Source of the DNA: Sinorhizobium sp. B11
Lineage (GTDB): Bacteria > Pseudomonadota > Alphaproteobacteria > Rhizobiales > Rhizobiaceae
NCBI GenBank assembly: GCA_039725955.1
Contig: CP091034.1
Span: forward strand, 3,472,001 to 3,536,000
DNA: 64,000 nt
Direction of reading: 5' to 3'
The translations under genes were made by a program, and so were the position numbers. The stretch's first letter is position 1; every line of letters starts with the position of its first letter. Positions 40,263 through 50,600 of the stretch are shown piece by piece. Under the pieces are notes generated by a model, which saw only the letters and a list, made by a program, of their open reading frames with translations, was not told the DNA's origin and searched no databases.

Positions 40263-40514
40263 TTAAGCCACCTTGGGCGCGCAGCCCTCGGCCTTCAGAA
40301 CACGCTTCGTGGATGCAGGATTATTCAGGAGCTTCGCCGCAGGCCGGATCGGTCTGGCTACGAGGTTACCGCCGCAATTCGGGCATACGCCCTTGAGGAC
40401 ATTGTCAACGCAATCCGCACAGAACGTGCACTCGAACGTGCAGATCATCGCTTCGGCACTGTCGGGCGGCAGATCCTTGTCGCAGCATTCGCAATTGGGT
40501 CGAAGCTCCAGCAT
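40263..40514 (-). CDS. DUF1272 zinc-ribbon protein
   Basis: An 83-residue cytoplasmic protein with paired cysteines: ELRPNCECCDKDLP, MICTFECTFCADCVDN and GVCPNCGGNLVARP, enough to bind two zinc ions. This matches the DUF1272 family. It lies between ureA and ureB with short gaps. Function unknown; metal handling is only a guess from context. Confidence 0.85.
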   Translation of the reverse strand: MLELRPNCECCDKDLPPDSAEAMICTFECTFCADCVDNVLKGVCPNCGGNLVARPIRPAAKLLNNPASTKRVLKAEGCAPKVA

Positions 40515-40524
40515 GGCTTACTCC

Positions 40525-40827
40525 TCAGCGGATCGGCTCGTGAACGGTCACCAGCTTCGTGCCGTCGGGGAAAGTCGCCTCGACCTGCACGTCGTGGATC
40601 ATCTCGGCAATGCCTTCCATTACCTGGTCGCGGGTGATCACATGGGCTCCGGCCTCCATCAGTTCGGCGACCGGGCGGCCATCACGTGCGCCTTCGACGA
40701 CGAAGTCGCTAATGAGGGCGATGGCTTCCGGATGGTTCAGCTTGACGCCGCGCTCCAGCCGCTTGCGCGCCACCATGGCGGCCATGGAAATCAACAGCTT
40801 GTCTTTTTCTCTCGGAGTGAGGTTCAT
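40525..40827 (-). CDS. ureA: Urease gamma subunit UreA
   Basis: The 100-residue small subunit, starting MNLTPREKDKLLISMAAMVARKR, with LNHPEAIALISDFVVEGARDG and a VQVEATFPDGTKLVTVHEPI end, all typical. It is preceded by ureD, 20 bases upstream in the operon. Confidence 0.97.
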   Translation of the reverse strand: MNLTPREKDKLLISMAAMVARKRLERGVKLNHPEAIALISDFVVEGARDGRPVAELMEAGAHVITRDQVMEGIAEMIHDVQVEATFPDGTKLVTVHEPIR

Positions 40828-40847
40828 CGTCTACCCGCTTGTTGAAC

Positions 40848-41672
40848 TTACAGATTCCAGACTTTCGGCACAGGCGCTCCGTTGCGCAAGGCGGAAATGA
40901 CCGGGATCAGGATTTTTCTCAGCGCAAAACCATCGGCTGCCGCAAGGCGCACGACGATCTTGTCGCTCCAGGCACTCGCTCCACCCATATGCCCGTCCAG
41001 CAGCGGCCGCACCTTGGCGAGATAGGGTTCGGACATCGGCCCTGCGTAAAGCACCGTCGCAAAGGCCACCTGCCCGCCGAGCACCGCCTGCTCTGCAGCA
41101 AGCAGCGCCACCGCATCGGAAAGGCGCAGTTCCTCGGCATGAACAAGCTGGCCCGAGCGGCGGATGCGCCAGCGGTCGCGAAACAGCCCCATCTCCATCG
41201 TTTCGCCCATGGCGGTGCGGCCAAGCAGGATGGCTTCGACAGCAAGGAACTCCGCGCTGTCATCGAGATCGACATCCAGCCGGCGAAACAGCGAGGCACG
41301 ATCGAAAAGAATGGTCTCCTGCGGCAGCCAGTCGACGCGGGCGCCCGGTCCGACCGCGATCTGCGTCGTCACCTCTGCCGTTCCGGCCGATGCCTTGTAG
41401 ATCTTCTCGCAGGCTTGCGTCGTCACATCGATGCGCGTACCCGCTCCAGCCGATATGCTCCAGTTCATCCGGTCGCCGCCGGTCAGCCCGCCGGCCGTAT
41501 TGATGATCACGGCCTCCATCGAGGCATCGAACGTATCCGGCAGGCGGATCTTTGCCGCACCTTCCTGATAGAGTTCCTGAATCCGCGTACGCCCGCCTTG
41601 GACCTTGGCGGCGAGATGCCCGCGTCCTTCCGCTCTTTGCGGTCTCGTGATGCCCGCCGCCGCACCTGTCAT
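40848..41672 (-). CDS. ureD: Urease accessory protein UreD
   Basis: A 274-residue accessory protein that holds apo-urease for nickel insertion with UreF and UreG. Typical segments are IINTAGGLTGGDRMNWSISA, VTTQACEKIYKAS, VDWLPQETILFDRA and LLLGRTAMGE-like ILLGRTAMGET. ATG 41672 was taken because family similarity begins soon after it; the open frame continues upstream without similarity. Confidence 0.94.
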   Translation of the reverse strand: MTGAAAGITRPQRAEGRGHLAAKVQGGRTRIQELYQEGAAKIRLPDTFDASMEAVIINTAGGLTGGDRMNWSISAGAGTRIDVTTQACEKIYKASAGTAEVTTQIAVGPGARVDWLPQETILFDRASLFRRLDVDLDDSAEFLAVEAILLGRTAMGETMEMGLFRDRWRIRRSGQLVHAEELRLSDAVALLAAEQAVLGGQVAFATVLYAGPMSEPYLAKVRPLLDGHMGGASAWSDKIVVRLAAADGFALRKILIPVISALRNGAPVPKVWNL

Positions 41673-41848
41673 GCCACCCCCGTGCAGAAGCCATCCTGTC
41701 TGGCAACTTGCGTTGAATGTCTCTGTTGATTGCAACAAAGCAAGTCCCGTGCCGCTTTCCGAAAGCCCATGCCCCCACGGCCCATAAGGATGACGCGCAA
41801 GGCATCTGCCGCAAAATGCGGCATCTGCCAGCGCGATCGCCAGAGAGG

Positions 41849-42544
41849 TCATACAGTGAGATGGCGGCGCGCTTCCGGCGTATCCAGCGTTTCGGCAAGA
41901 CCCTCATGCACGATCTCGCCGCGGTCCATGATGTAGACGTAGTCGGCAAGCTCGCGGCAGAAGTCGAGATACTGCTCGACGAGCAGGATCGCCATGCCGG
42001 TGGAATCGCGGAGATAACGGATCGCCCGGCCGATATCCTTGATGATCGATGGCTGGATGCCCTCGGTCGGCTCGTCGAGCACCAGGATCTTCGGCCGCGT
42101 GACCATGGCACGTCCGATCGCCAGCTGCTGCTGTTGCCCGCCCGAGAGATCGCCGCCGCGACGCGACAACATCGACTTCAGCACCGGGAAGAGACTGAAG
42201 ATATCGTCGGGGATGTTGCGGTCGCGGCGGCCAAGCGGAGCAAAGCCGGTTTCGAGGTTTTCCTTCACCGTCAGCAGCGGGAAGATTTCACGCCCCTGCG
42301 GCACATAGCCGATACCCTGCTTGGCGCGGGCAAAGGGCGGCAACCCGTTCAGCTTCGCATCGTTGAAGGTAATCGTTCCGGCAGAAAGCGGATGCTGGCC
42401 AGTAACGGCACGCAAGAGCGAACTCTTGCCGACACCGTTGCGCCCGAGCACGCAGGTGATCTTGCCCATCTCGGCCTTGATCGAGATGCCGCGCAACGCC
42501 TGGGCTGCGCCATAATGAAGATTTGCGTTTTCGACTATCAGCAT
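41849..42544 (-). CDS. urtE: Urea ABC transporter ATPase UrtE
   Basis: A 231-residue LivF-like ATPase. Walker A GRNGVGKSS, signature LSGGQQQQLAIGRAM, Walker B ILVLDEPTEGIQPS, where the EGIQPS wording is typical of UrtE. ATG 42544 starts MLIVENANLHYGAAQAL. It is one base past the urtD stop, so the two are coupled. It ends the urt genes; ureD follows after 176 bases on the same strand. Confidence 0.93.
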   Translation of the reverse strand: MLIVENANLHYGAAQALRGISIKAEMGKITCVLGRNGVGKSSLLRAVTGQHPLSAGTITFNDAKLNGLPPFARAKQGIGYVPQGREIFPLLTVKENLETGFAPLGRRDRNIPDDIFSLFPVLKSMLSRRGGDLSGGQQQQLAIGRAMVTRPKILVLDEPTEGIQPSIIKDIGRAIRYLRDSTGMAILLVEQYLDFCRELADYVYIMDRGEIVHEGLAETLDTPEARRHLTV

Positions 42545-42545
42545 C

Positions 42546-43301
42546 TCAGCGCCCCAGATAGTTCTCGATAACCTTCGGATCATTGCTGACGAAATCGATC
42601 GATCCTTCCGCCAGCACCGAACCTTCCGCAAGACATGTGACTTTCACGCCGAGATCGCGGATGAAACCCATGTCGTGCTCCACGACGACGACCGACCGCG
42701 TCTTGGCAATGTCCTTGAGCAGGATCGCCGTTTCCGCCGTCTCGGCATCGGTCATGCCAGCCACAGGCTCATCGACTAGCAGAAGCTTCGGCTCCTGGGC
42801 TAAGAGCATGCCGATCTCCAGCCACTGCTTCTGACCATGCGACAGGTTGGCCGCAAGCTCATCTCGGCGATGCGTCAGGCGCACCGTTTCCAGGATCTCA
42901 TCGATACGATTCTTGTCTTCACCGGACAGGCGATAGAAGAGCGTCGAAAACACCGTGCGCCGGCGGTTGAGCGCCAGTTCCAGATTGTCCCAGACCGTAT
43001 GGCTTTCGAAGACCGTCGGCTTCTGGAATTTCCGGCCGATGCCAAGCTGGGCGATATCGGCCTCGTCCTTCTTGGTGAGATCGATCGTGCCGTTGAAGAA
43101 CACCTCACCCTCATCCGGCCGGGTCTTGCCGGTGATGATATCCATCATCGTCGTCTTGCCGGCGCCGTTCGGGCCGATGATCGCACGGAGTTCGCCGGGT
43201 TCGATGACGATGGAGAGCGAGTTGAGTGCCTTGAAGCCGTCGAACGAGACCGAGACGCCGTTGAGATAGAGTACGCTGTTGGGTTTGACGTCGGGGATCA
43301 T
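42546..43301 (-). CDS. urtD: Urea ABC transporter ATPase UrtD
   Basis: A 251-residue LivG-like ATPase with Walker A GPNGAGKTTMMDIITG, the signature-equivalent LSHGQKQWLEIGMLLA and Walker B LLLVDEPVAGMTD. The AGMTDAETAETA segment and SHGQKQWLEI are characteristic of UrtD. It forms a heterodimer with UrtE to energise UrtBC. Confidence 0.93.
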   Translation of the reverse strand: MIPDVKPNSVLYLNGVSVSFDGFKALNSLSIVIEPGELRAIIGPNGAGKTTMMDIITGKTRPDEGEVFFNGTIDLTKKDEADIAQLGIGRKFQKPTVFESHTVWDNLELALNRRRTVFSTLFYRLSGEDKNRIDEILETVRLTHRRDELAANLSHGQKQWLEIGMLLAQEPKLLLVDEPVAGMTDAETAETAILLKDIAKTRSVVVVEHDMGFIRDLGVKVTCLAEGSVLAEGSIDFVSNDPKVIENYLGR

Positions 43302-43305
43302 GGGT

Positions 43306-44469
43306 CTACTCCGCAGCCTGGATTTTTACTTCGACGCCCTCTTCGGCGGCGACAGGTGTCACGCCGTTCGAGACCGGCTTCCGCTTGCCGAGATACTGGG
43401 CGATCGTGCCGACGATGCCCTTCGGCAGGAACAGCGTGACAAGCACGAAGAGGCCGCCGAGCGCAAAAAGCCAGTAATCGGGGAAGAGGCCGGTGAAGAT
43501 CGTCTTGCCGCCGTTGACGAGGATGGCGCCGATGATCGGCCCGATCAATGTCGCCCGCCCGCCGACAGCCGTCCAGATGACGACTTCGATGGAGTTGGCT
43601 GGCGCGAATTCGCCGGGATTGATGATGCCGACCTGCGGCACATAGAGCGCGCCGGCAATGCCTGCCATCATCGCCGAGACGACGAAGGTGAAGAGCTTGA
43701 AATGCTCGACGCGATACCCGAGGAAGCGGGTGCGGCTTTCCGCATCACGCACGCCGACCAGCACCTTGCCGAATTTCGAGCGCACGATCGCCGAGGCAAT
43801 CATCAGCGAGAGGGCAAGGAAGATCGCGGTCGCCGCAAAGAGCGTGGCACGCGTGCTATCCGCCTGCACATTGAAGCCGAGGATTTCCTTGAAATCGGTC
43901 ATGCCGTTATTGCCGCCGAAGCCCATGTCGTTGCGGAAGAAGGCAAGCAGCAGCGCGTAGGTCATGGCCTGGGTGATGATCGAGAGGTAGACGCCGTTGA
44001 CCCTGCTGCGGAAGGCAAACCAACCGAAGACGAAGGCAAGCAGGCCGGGTACGAGCAGCACCATCAGCGCCGCAAACCAGAACTGGTCGAAGCCGTGCCA
44101 GAACCAGGGCAGCTCCTTCCAGTTCAGGAACACCATGAAGTCGGGGAGGACAGGATCGCCATAGACGCCGCGCGGGCCGATCTGCCGCATCAGATACATG
44201 CCCATCGCATAACCGCCGAGCGCGAAGAACGCGCCATGCCCGAGCGAGAGAATGCCGCAGAAGCCCCAGACAAGATCGAGCGCCAGCGCCAGCAGCGCAT
44301 AGGTCAGGTACTTGCCGAACAGGGCCATGATGTAGGTCGGCACATGCAGCGGATTGTCCGCCGACGTCGCCAGGTTGAGCACCGGCACGAGAACTGCGAC
44401 CACCAGCAGGATGGCGATGGCAATGGAAATCCGGCGATCGAGAGACCGGAGAAGGAAGGCCGTAATCAT
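43306..44469 (-). CDS. urtC: Urea ABC transporter permease UrtC
   Basis: A 387-residue LivM-like permease with about ten membrane helices (IAIAILLVVAVLVPVLNLA, VWGFCGILSLGHGAFFALGGYAMG and others). The contact-loop segment RDAESRTRFLGYRVEHFKLF is present. The extended region around residues 120-145 (LNWKELPWFWHGFDQFWF) is usual in UrtC. The start overlaps the urtB stop by four bases. Confidence 0.93.
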   Translation of the reverse strand: MITAFLLRSLDRRISIAIAILLVVAVLVPVLNLATSADNPLHVPTYIMALFGKYLTYALLALALDLVWGFCGILSLGHGAFFALGGYAMGMYLMRQIGPRGVYGDPVLPDFMVFLNWKELPWFWHGFDQFWFAALMVLLVPGLLAFVFGWFAFRSRVNGVYLSIITQAMTYALLLAFFRNDMGFGGNNGMTDFKEILGFNVQADSTRATLFAATAIFLALSLMIASAIVRSKFGKVLVGVRDAESRTRFLGYRVEHFKLFTFVVSAMMAGIAGALYVPQVGIINPGEFAPANSIEVVIWTAVGGRATLIGPIIGAILVNGGKTIFTGLFPDYWLFALGGLFVLVTLFLPKGIVGTIAQYLGKRKPVSNGVTPVAAEEGVEVKIQAAE

Positions 44470-46085
44470 GCTTCCACCGCCCTTCCTTTGAGTGCGAAGA
44501 GCCCGCGCGGACGCTTCTGGATGAAGAGGATGATGAGGACGAGCACCAGGATCTTGCCGAGCACGGCGCCGGCAAAGGGCTCGAGGAATTTGTTGACGAC
44601 ACCGAGCGACAGTGCGCCGACCAGTGTGCCCCAGAGATTGCCGACACCGCCGAAGACCACGACCATGAAACTGTCGATGATGTAACTCTGGCCGAGGTTC
44701 GGCGAGACGTTGTCGATCTGCGAGAGCGCCACACCCGCCATGCCGGCAATGCCGGAACCGAGTGCGAAGGTGAAGGCATCGACCCAGCCGGTGCGGATAC
44801 CCATGGATGAGGCCATGCGCCGGTTCTGGGTGACGGCACGCATCTGCAGGCCGAAGGCGGAGCGCTTAAGCAGCATCAGCAGCGCCACGAAGACGGCCAT
44901 AGAGAAGACGATGATCCAGAGACGGTTCCAGGTGATCGACAAGCCACCGAATTCGAAAGCACCCGACATCCAGCTCGGATTGCGTACTTCGCGGTTGGTC
45001 GGGCCGAAGACGGTCCGCACTGCCTGCTGCAGGATCAGCGAGACGCCCCAGGTGGCGAGCAGCGTCTCCAGCGGTCGGCCATAGAGGTAGCGGATGACGA
45101 CGCGCTCGATGATGAGACCGACGAAACCGGTGAAGATGAATGCGACAGGCACGGCGAAGGCCAGCGAATAGTCGGCCATGCCGGGAAAACTCGCAGCGAT
45201 ATATTCCTGCACGACATAGGTCGTGTAGGCGCCGATCATCACCATCTCGCCATGCGCCATGTTGATGACGCCCATGACGCCGAAGGTGATGGCAAGGCCG
45301 ATGGCCGCAAGAAGCAGCACCGAGCCGAGCGACAGCCCGTACCAGACGTTTTGGACGATATTCCAGAGGGCCAGGCTGCGGTTGATGGTGCTGATATGCG
45401 CCTGGATGGCAGGCTTGAGATCATCGGGAGCCGTCGCCAGCGCCGTGGTCAGGATAGTCAGCGCATCACGGCCGCCGCGGGCGGCAACCGTATCGATCGC
45501 CTGTCGCTTTTCATCGGCGCTCATATCGCTCTTCAGCACCATGACGGCGCGGGCCGCTTCCATCGTGCTCTTGATCTCGGCGTCCTTTTCACCAGCCAAA
45601 GCGGAATTCAAGAGGTCGAGATTGGCCGGATCGGCATCCTTCAAAAGCCCCTGGGCAGCCGCAAGGCGGGCGCCGCGATCGGGGCTCAGGAGCGTCATCT
45701 GGCTCGTCATCGTGCCGATGAGCGTGCGCAGCGAATTGTTGATCTTCACCTTCGACATCGTATCGGGATCGATGTCGGCAACGGCTTCGCCAGTGAGTGG
45801 ATCGGAATAGGTCGGCTCGTCATCCGTGCCGCCCTGAACGAGCACAGGACCGCCCTCGTCGGAATTCACATAGAGCAGGCCGTCGCTCAGTTGCTGCAAT
45901 ATCTGGCTGACATGTGCATCCTTGGAAGCGACGAGCGCCTTGATGGCCGCTTCACGCTCCGGAAAGCCGCCAACGCCAAGCGCATCGACAAGAGCGTGGA
46001 CATCATCCTGGGCCTTCAGACCAGCCGTCAGTCCTGTCAGTGTCAGGCAAACAGTCAAAAGAAAGATCTTGATGGCGCGATACAT
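44466..46085 (-). CDS. urtB: Urea ABC transporter permease UrtB with N-terminal extension
   Basis: A 539-residue protein. The C-terminal 300 residues form a LivH-like permease (LGLAITFGVMGVINMAHGEMVMIGAY, MRAVTQNRRMASSMGIRTG). The N-terminal 240 residues begin with a signal-like helix (IFLLTVCLTLTGLTAGLKA) and form a helical periplasmic domain (LLSPDRGARLAAAQGLLKD, DADPANLDLLNSALAGEKDA) resembling HEAT-like repeats. Such long UrtB proteins are common in proteobacteria. Why urea import needs this domain is unclear. Confidence 0.92.
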   Translation of the reverse strand: MYRAIKIFLLTVCLTLTGLTAGLKAQDDVHALVDALGVGGFPEREAAIKALVASKDAHVSQILQQLSDGLLYVNSDEGGPVLVQGGTDDEPTYSDPLTGEAVADIDPDTMSKVKINNSLRTLIGTMTSQMTLLSPDRGARLAAAQGLLKDADPANLDLLNSALAGEKDAEIKSTMEAARAVMVLKSDMSADEKRQAIDTVAARGGRDALTILTTALATAPDDLKPAIQAHISTINRSLALWNIVQNVWYGLSLGSVLLLAAIGLAITFGVMGVINMAHGEMVMIGAYTTYVVQEYIAASFPGMADYSLAFAVPVAFIFTGFVGLIIERVVIRYLYGRPLETLLATWGVSLILQQAVRTVFGPTNREVRNPSWMSGAFEFGGLSITWNRLWIIVFSMAVFVALLMLLKRSAFGLQMRAVTQNRRMASSMGIRTGWVDAFTFALGSGIAGMAGVALSQIDNVSPNLGQSYIIDSFMVVVFGGVGNLWGTLVGALSLGVVNKFLEPFAGAVLGKILVLVLIILFIQKRPRGLFALKGRAVEA

Positions 46086-46188
46086 CGACTTTCCCGCCTA
46101 AATTATCATGGCAACCGCTGGGGACGAAGCTTCCGCCCGGATCTGAAATCCGGACGGAAGTCTTGTGGCTCATGCCGGACGGGCTAAC

Positions 46189-47481
46189 TCAGGAACCCTT
46201 GCCGCCGCACTTGCCGGTGGCAACGTTGAAGTTGCCGCAGTTCATCGGCTTGCGCCAATCGGAGATCAGGTCCTTGGAGTCCGGCAGGAAGTCGGACCAT
46301 TCGTCACCGACGACCTCGGGGGTCTGCTGGACGATTTCGAACTGGCCGTTGGCCTGGATTTCACCGATCAGCACCGGCTTGGTGATGTGGTGGTTCGGCA
46401 TGACGGTTGCGGTACCGCCGGAGAGGTTCGGAACGGAGACACCGATGATATGGTCGAGAACTGCATCCGTATCTGTCGTCCCGGCAGCCTGAACGGCCTT
46501 AACCCAGGCATTGAAGCCGATATAGGCAGCTTCCATCGGGTCGTTGGTCACGCGCTTGTCGTTCTTGGTATAGGCATGCCACTCCTTGATGAACTTCTTG
46601 TTGATCGGCGTATCGACCGATTCGAAGTAGTTCCAGGCGGCGAGATGGCCGACGAGCGGCTTGGTGTCGAGACCGGCGAGCTCTTCTTCGCCGACCGAGA
46701 AGGCGACGACAGGGATGTCGGTAGCCTTGACGCCCTGGTTGCCGAGTTCCTTGTAGAAGGGAACGTTGGCGTCGCCGTTGATGGTGGAGACGACGGCAGT
46801 CTTCTTGCCGGCCGAACCGAATTCCTTGATCTTGGAAACTTCCGTCTGCCAGTCGGAGAAGCCGAACGGCGTGTAGTTGATCAGGATGTCTTCCTTCGGA
46901 ATGCCCTTGGATTCGAGATAGGCTTCCAGGATCTTGTTGGTCGTGCGCGGATAGACATAGTCGGTGCCTTCGAGCACGAAGCGCTTCACGCCTTCGGTAT
47001 TCATCAGGTAGTCGACGGCCGGGATCGCCTGCTGGTTCGGAGCAGCACCCGTGTAGAAGATGTTGCGCGAAGATTCTTCACCCTCGTACTGGACCGGATA
47101 GAAGAGTAGCGAATTCAGCTCTTCGAAAACAGGCAGAACCGACTTGCGCGAAGAGGAGGTCCAGCAACCGAAGACGGCCGCGACCTTGTCCTTTTCGATC
47201 AGCTCGCGCGCCTTTTCGGCAAAGAGCGGCCAGTCGGAAGCCGGGTCGACGACAACGGCTTCAAGCTTCTTGCCGAGAAGGCCGCCCTTCTTGTTCTGCT
47301 CGTCGATGAGCATCAGCATGGCGTCTTTCAGCGTCGTTTCGGAAATCGCCATCGTGCCGGAAAGCGAGTGCAGAACGCCGACCTTGATCGTATCGTCTGC
47401 AGCAACTGCGCCATGGAAGGCAGCCGATGCGGCCATGACCGCGCCGAGTGCTGCGCCCGTAATTGTGGATCTGAGATTCAT
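46189..47481 (-). CDS. urtA: Urea ABC transporter substrate-binding protein UrtA
   Basis: A 430-residue periplasmic urea-binding protein with a signal peptide (residues 1-27, ALGAVMAASAAFHGAVAA). The mature start is DDTIKVGVLHSLSGTMAISETTLKDA, typical of UrtA, with FGCWTSSSRKSVLPVFEE and FYPVQYEGEESSRN. It starts the urtABCDE series, which runs on toward the urease genes. A divergent sensor kinase gene begins 219 bases away. Confidence 0.95.
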   Translation of the reverse strand: MNLRSTITGAALGAVMAASAAFHGAVAADDTIKVGVLHSLSGTMAISETTLKDAMLMLIDEQNKKGGLLGKKLEAVVVDPASDWPLFAEKARELIEKDKVAAVFGCWTSSSRKSVLPVFEELNSLLFYPVQYEGEESSRNIFYTGAAPNQQAIPAVDYLMNTEGVKRFVLEGTDYVYPRTTNKILEAYLESKGIPKEDILINYTPFGFSDWQTEVSKIKEFGSAGKKTAVVSTINGDANVPFYKELGNQGVKATDIPVVAFSVGEEELAGLDTKPLVGHLAAWNYFESVDTPINKKFIKEWHAYTKNDKRVTNDPMEAAYIGFNAWVKAVQAAGTTDTDAVLDHIIGVSVPNLSGGTATVMPNHHITKPVLIGEIQANGQFEIVQQTPEVVGDEWSDFLPDSKDLISDWRKPMNCGNFNVATGKCGGKGS

Positions 47482-47576
47482 CTGGTTGAACTCCCCTCTT
47501 CTTGTTCCGCAACAGGCCGGAAACGGTGATTAACTGTTGCTTAAAGAACTATCGGGTGCTGCACCGCAAAACCGTA

Positions 47577-47592
47577 TACGTCGATTGACGTA
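47577..47592. promoter_or_regulatory. Candidate operator between urtA and the NCS1-type kinase gene
   Basis: TACGTC-GATT-GACGTA is a perfect 6-bp inverted repeat in the 218-base divergent region. It is a plausible target for the LuxR-type regulator encoded at 51067, but this is inference from position and symmetry only. Confidence 0.4.
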
Positions 47593-47699
47593 GTCGACGG
47601 GGCGAAATGTGCAGCTTTGCGCTGCATCGCACTCTTAAGCCCCGGAATGATCCGTGTTACGAAAGCGTCATAAGGGGAACGAAAGCCTGAAGGAGCCGT

Positions 47700-50600
47700 A
47701 TGGCAGCGCGCCAACGCATCATTCCTGTGCGCCGCGAATACAATCGCTGGGTCGCCAACCAGACGCTTGAAGACTACGCGCTGCGCTTCACCGCCAAGAG
47801 CGCCCGGCGTTTCTCCTCCCAGCGCATCTCGCAGACGGCGATCGGCGCCATCTCCTTCCTGGCGCTGGAGGCGATCGGCGGCGCCATCACGCTCTCTTAC
47901 GGTACCACCAATGCCTTCTTCGCCATTATCGTCGCCTCCATCGCGATGCTGGCGATCGGCCTGCCGATCAGCCGCTACGCCATCCGCCACGGCGTCGACA
48001 TCGACCTTTTGACCCGCGGCGCCGGCTTCGGCTATATCGGCTCGACCATCACCTCGCTGATCTATGCCAGCTTCACCTTCATGCTCTTTGCCATAGAGGC
48101 CTCGATCATGTCCGGCGCGCTGGAGCTGACGCTCGGCATACCCCTATGGATCGGCTACATCATCAGCGCCGTCATGGTGATCCCGCTCGTCACTCATGGC
48201 GTGCGCCTCATCAGCAAGTTCCAGCTGATGACCCAGCCCTTTTGGATCATCCTCAACATCCTGCCCTTCATCTTCATCGCCCTGATGGACTGGCAGCAAT
48301 TCGATGCCTGGCGCGCTTTTGCCGGCATTCGCCACGCCTCCGGCCCGCCCGGCACAACAGCCGATTTCAACCTCGTCGAATTCGGCGCGGCATCGGCGGT
48401 CATCCTAGCGCTGATGTCACAGATCGGCGAACAGGCGGACTTCCTGCGCTTCCTGCCGCCCGACCCGCAGCGCAAATGGCGCCATCGCCTCGCCATCTTC
48501 CTCGCCGGTCCCGGCTGGGTCATCATCGGCGCTCCGAAACTGCTTGCCGGTTCCTTCCTCGTGGTACTGACCTTCACCTCTGGTGTGCCGGTGGACCGTG
48601 CCGCCGACCCGGCGCAGATGTACCTCACCGCCTTCGGCTACATGATCCCCTGGCACAATGCCGCCCTGCTGCTGATGGCCGCCTTCGTCGTGGTCTCACA
48701 GCTGAAGATCAATGTGATGAATGCCTATGCCGGGTCGCTTGCCTGGTCGAACTTCTTCTCGCGCCTGACGCACAGCCATCCCGGCCGCGTCATCTGGCTG
48801 GTCTTCAACGTGGCGATCGCCCTGCTCCTGATGGAACTCGGCATCTACCGGCTGCTCGAGGAAACGCTCGGCATCTTCTCGATCATCGCCATGGCCTGGC
48901 TTTGCACCATCTCCGCCGACCTCTTCATCAACAAGCCGCTCGGTCTCGCCCCTCCCGGCATCGAATTCAAGCGCGCCCATCTCTACGATATCAACCCGGT
49001 CGGCCTCGGCGCCATGACACTGTCGGCAGGCGTCGCGCTGATTGCCCATTTCGGTGTTTTCGGGCCGGTCGCCGCCTCGCTTGCCCCCTACATCACGCTG
49101 GTGATCGCGCTCATCGCCTCACCTGCCATCGCCTTTATAACGAAGGGCAAATTCTATCTCGCCCGCAAGCCGCGCCATGCCTGGAAGAACCTGACAACCA
49201 TCACCTGCTCTGTCTGCGAACATCCGTTCGAGCCCGAGGACATGGCCTGGTGCCCCGCCTATGCCGCGCCGATCTGCTCGCTCTGCTGCTCGCTCGACAG
49301 CCGTTGCCACGACATGTGCAAGCCGAACGCCCGCTTCAACGCGCAGGTCGGCGCCGTCGCAAAGACCCTGCTGCCGGAAACCATCGTCCAGAAACTGACG
49401 ACCCGGCTCGGCCGCTACGGCATCGCTGTGGCATTGGCGCTGACGGCCGTCGGGGCAATCCTTGCGATGATTGCCCATCAGGTGAGTTCCGCCTCGCCGG
49501 AGACAGCCGAAGTCGTCAACCGTACGATCCTGATCGTCTTCTTCGTCTTCTCGGTCATCGCAGGCATCGCCTGCTGGTTCTATGTGCTTGCCCATGACAG
49601 CCGCGTCGTTGCCGAGGAGGAATCCTCGCGCCAGAACACGCTGCTCCTCAAGGAAATCGCCGCCCACAAGAAGACCGACGCGGCCCTGCAGACCGCCAAG
49701 GAGACGGCGGAAGCCGCCAACCGCGCCAAAAGCCGCTACGTTGTGGGCCTCAGCCACGAGCTTCGCACCCCGTTGAATGCCGTTCTCGGCTACGCGCAGA
49801 TCCTCGAGCGCGACGAGACGATCCCGCCGCCGCGCCAGTCTTCTATCAAGGTCATCCGCCGCAGCGCCGAACATCTCTCCGGCCTGATCGATGGCCTTCT
49901 GGATATTTCCAAGATCGAGGCCGGCCGCCTGCAGGTCTATTCGAACGAGATCAACATCCAGGACTTCCTCGATCAGATCATTGATATGTTCCGCCCGCAG
50001 GCGCAGGCAAAGGGCCTCACCTTCATCCACGACCGCTCTCAGGCACTGCCGCAATTCGTGCGTACCGACGAGAAGCGGCTTCGCCAGATCCTCGTCAACC
50101 TGCTCTCGAACGCCGTCAAGTTCACCGATGAAGGCAGCGTCACTTTCGATGTCGCCTATCGCAGCCAGGTCGCCACCTTCACTGTCTCCGACACAGGCCG
50201 CGGCATTGCCGAGAAGGATCTCACGCGCATCTATGAGCCCTTCCAGCGCGGCGAGGCGGAGAGCGTGCGCCCGATGCCCGGCCTCGGACTTGGCCTCACC
50301 ATCACGAGACTTTTGACCAACACGCTCGGCGGCGAAATCTCCGTGGCGAGCGAAAAAGACAAGGGGTCGACCTTCCGTGTCCGCCTCATGCTGTCGGCGG
50401 TCATGCGCCCCGCTGCCCCGCCGCAGGAAAAGAAGATCGTCAGTTATGACGGCCCGCGTCGTACTATCGTCGTCGTCGATGACAACGAGGACCATCGCGA
50501 GATGATGCGCGAAATTCTTGTCCCGCTCGATTTCATCGTGCTGACGGCAGCGAGCGGTCCCGACTGCCTGACCCTTGTCGAGGGCATCGAGCCGGATCTC

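Noticed and set aside
41801..41829. Direct repeat GGCATCTGCC around a small GCCGCA/TGCGGC hairpin
   Set aside because: Short, overlaps the urtE-ureD junction, and has no terminator features; possible chance repeat.
43279..44685. 468-codon plus-strand open frame
   Set aside because: Antisense to urtC, with the same charged mirror composition.
47676..47700. GGAAC-N16-CGTA resembling a stress-sigma promoter
   Set aside because: The -10 element is imperfect and would overlap the kinase start codon, leaving no room for a transcript leader.
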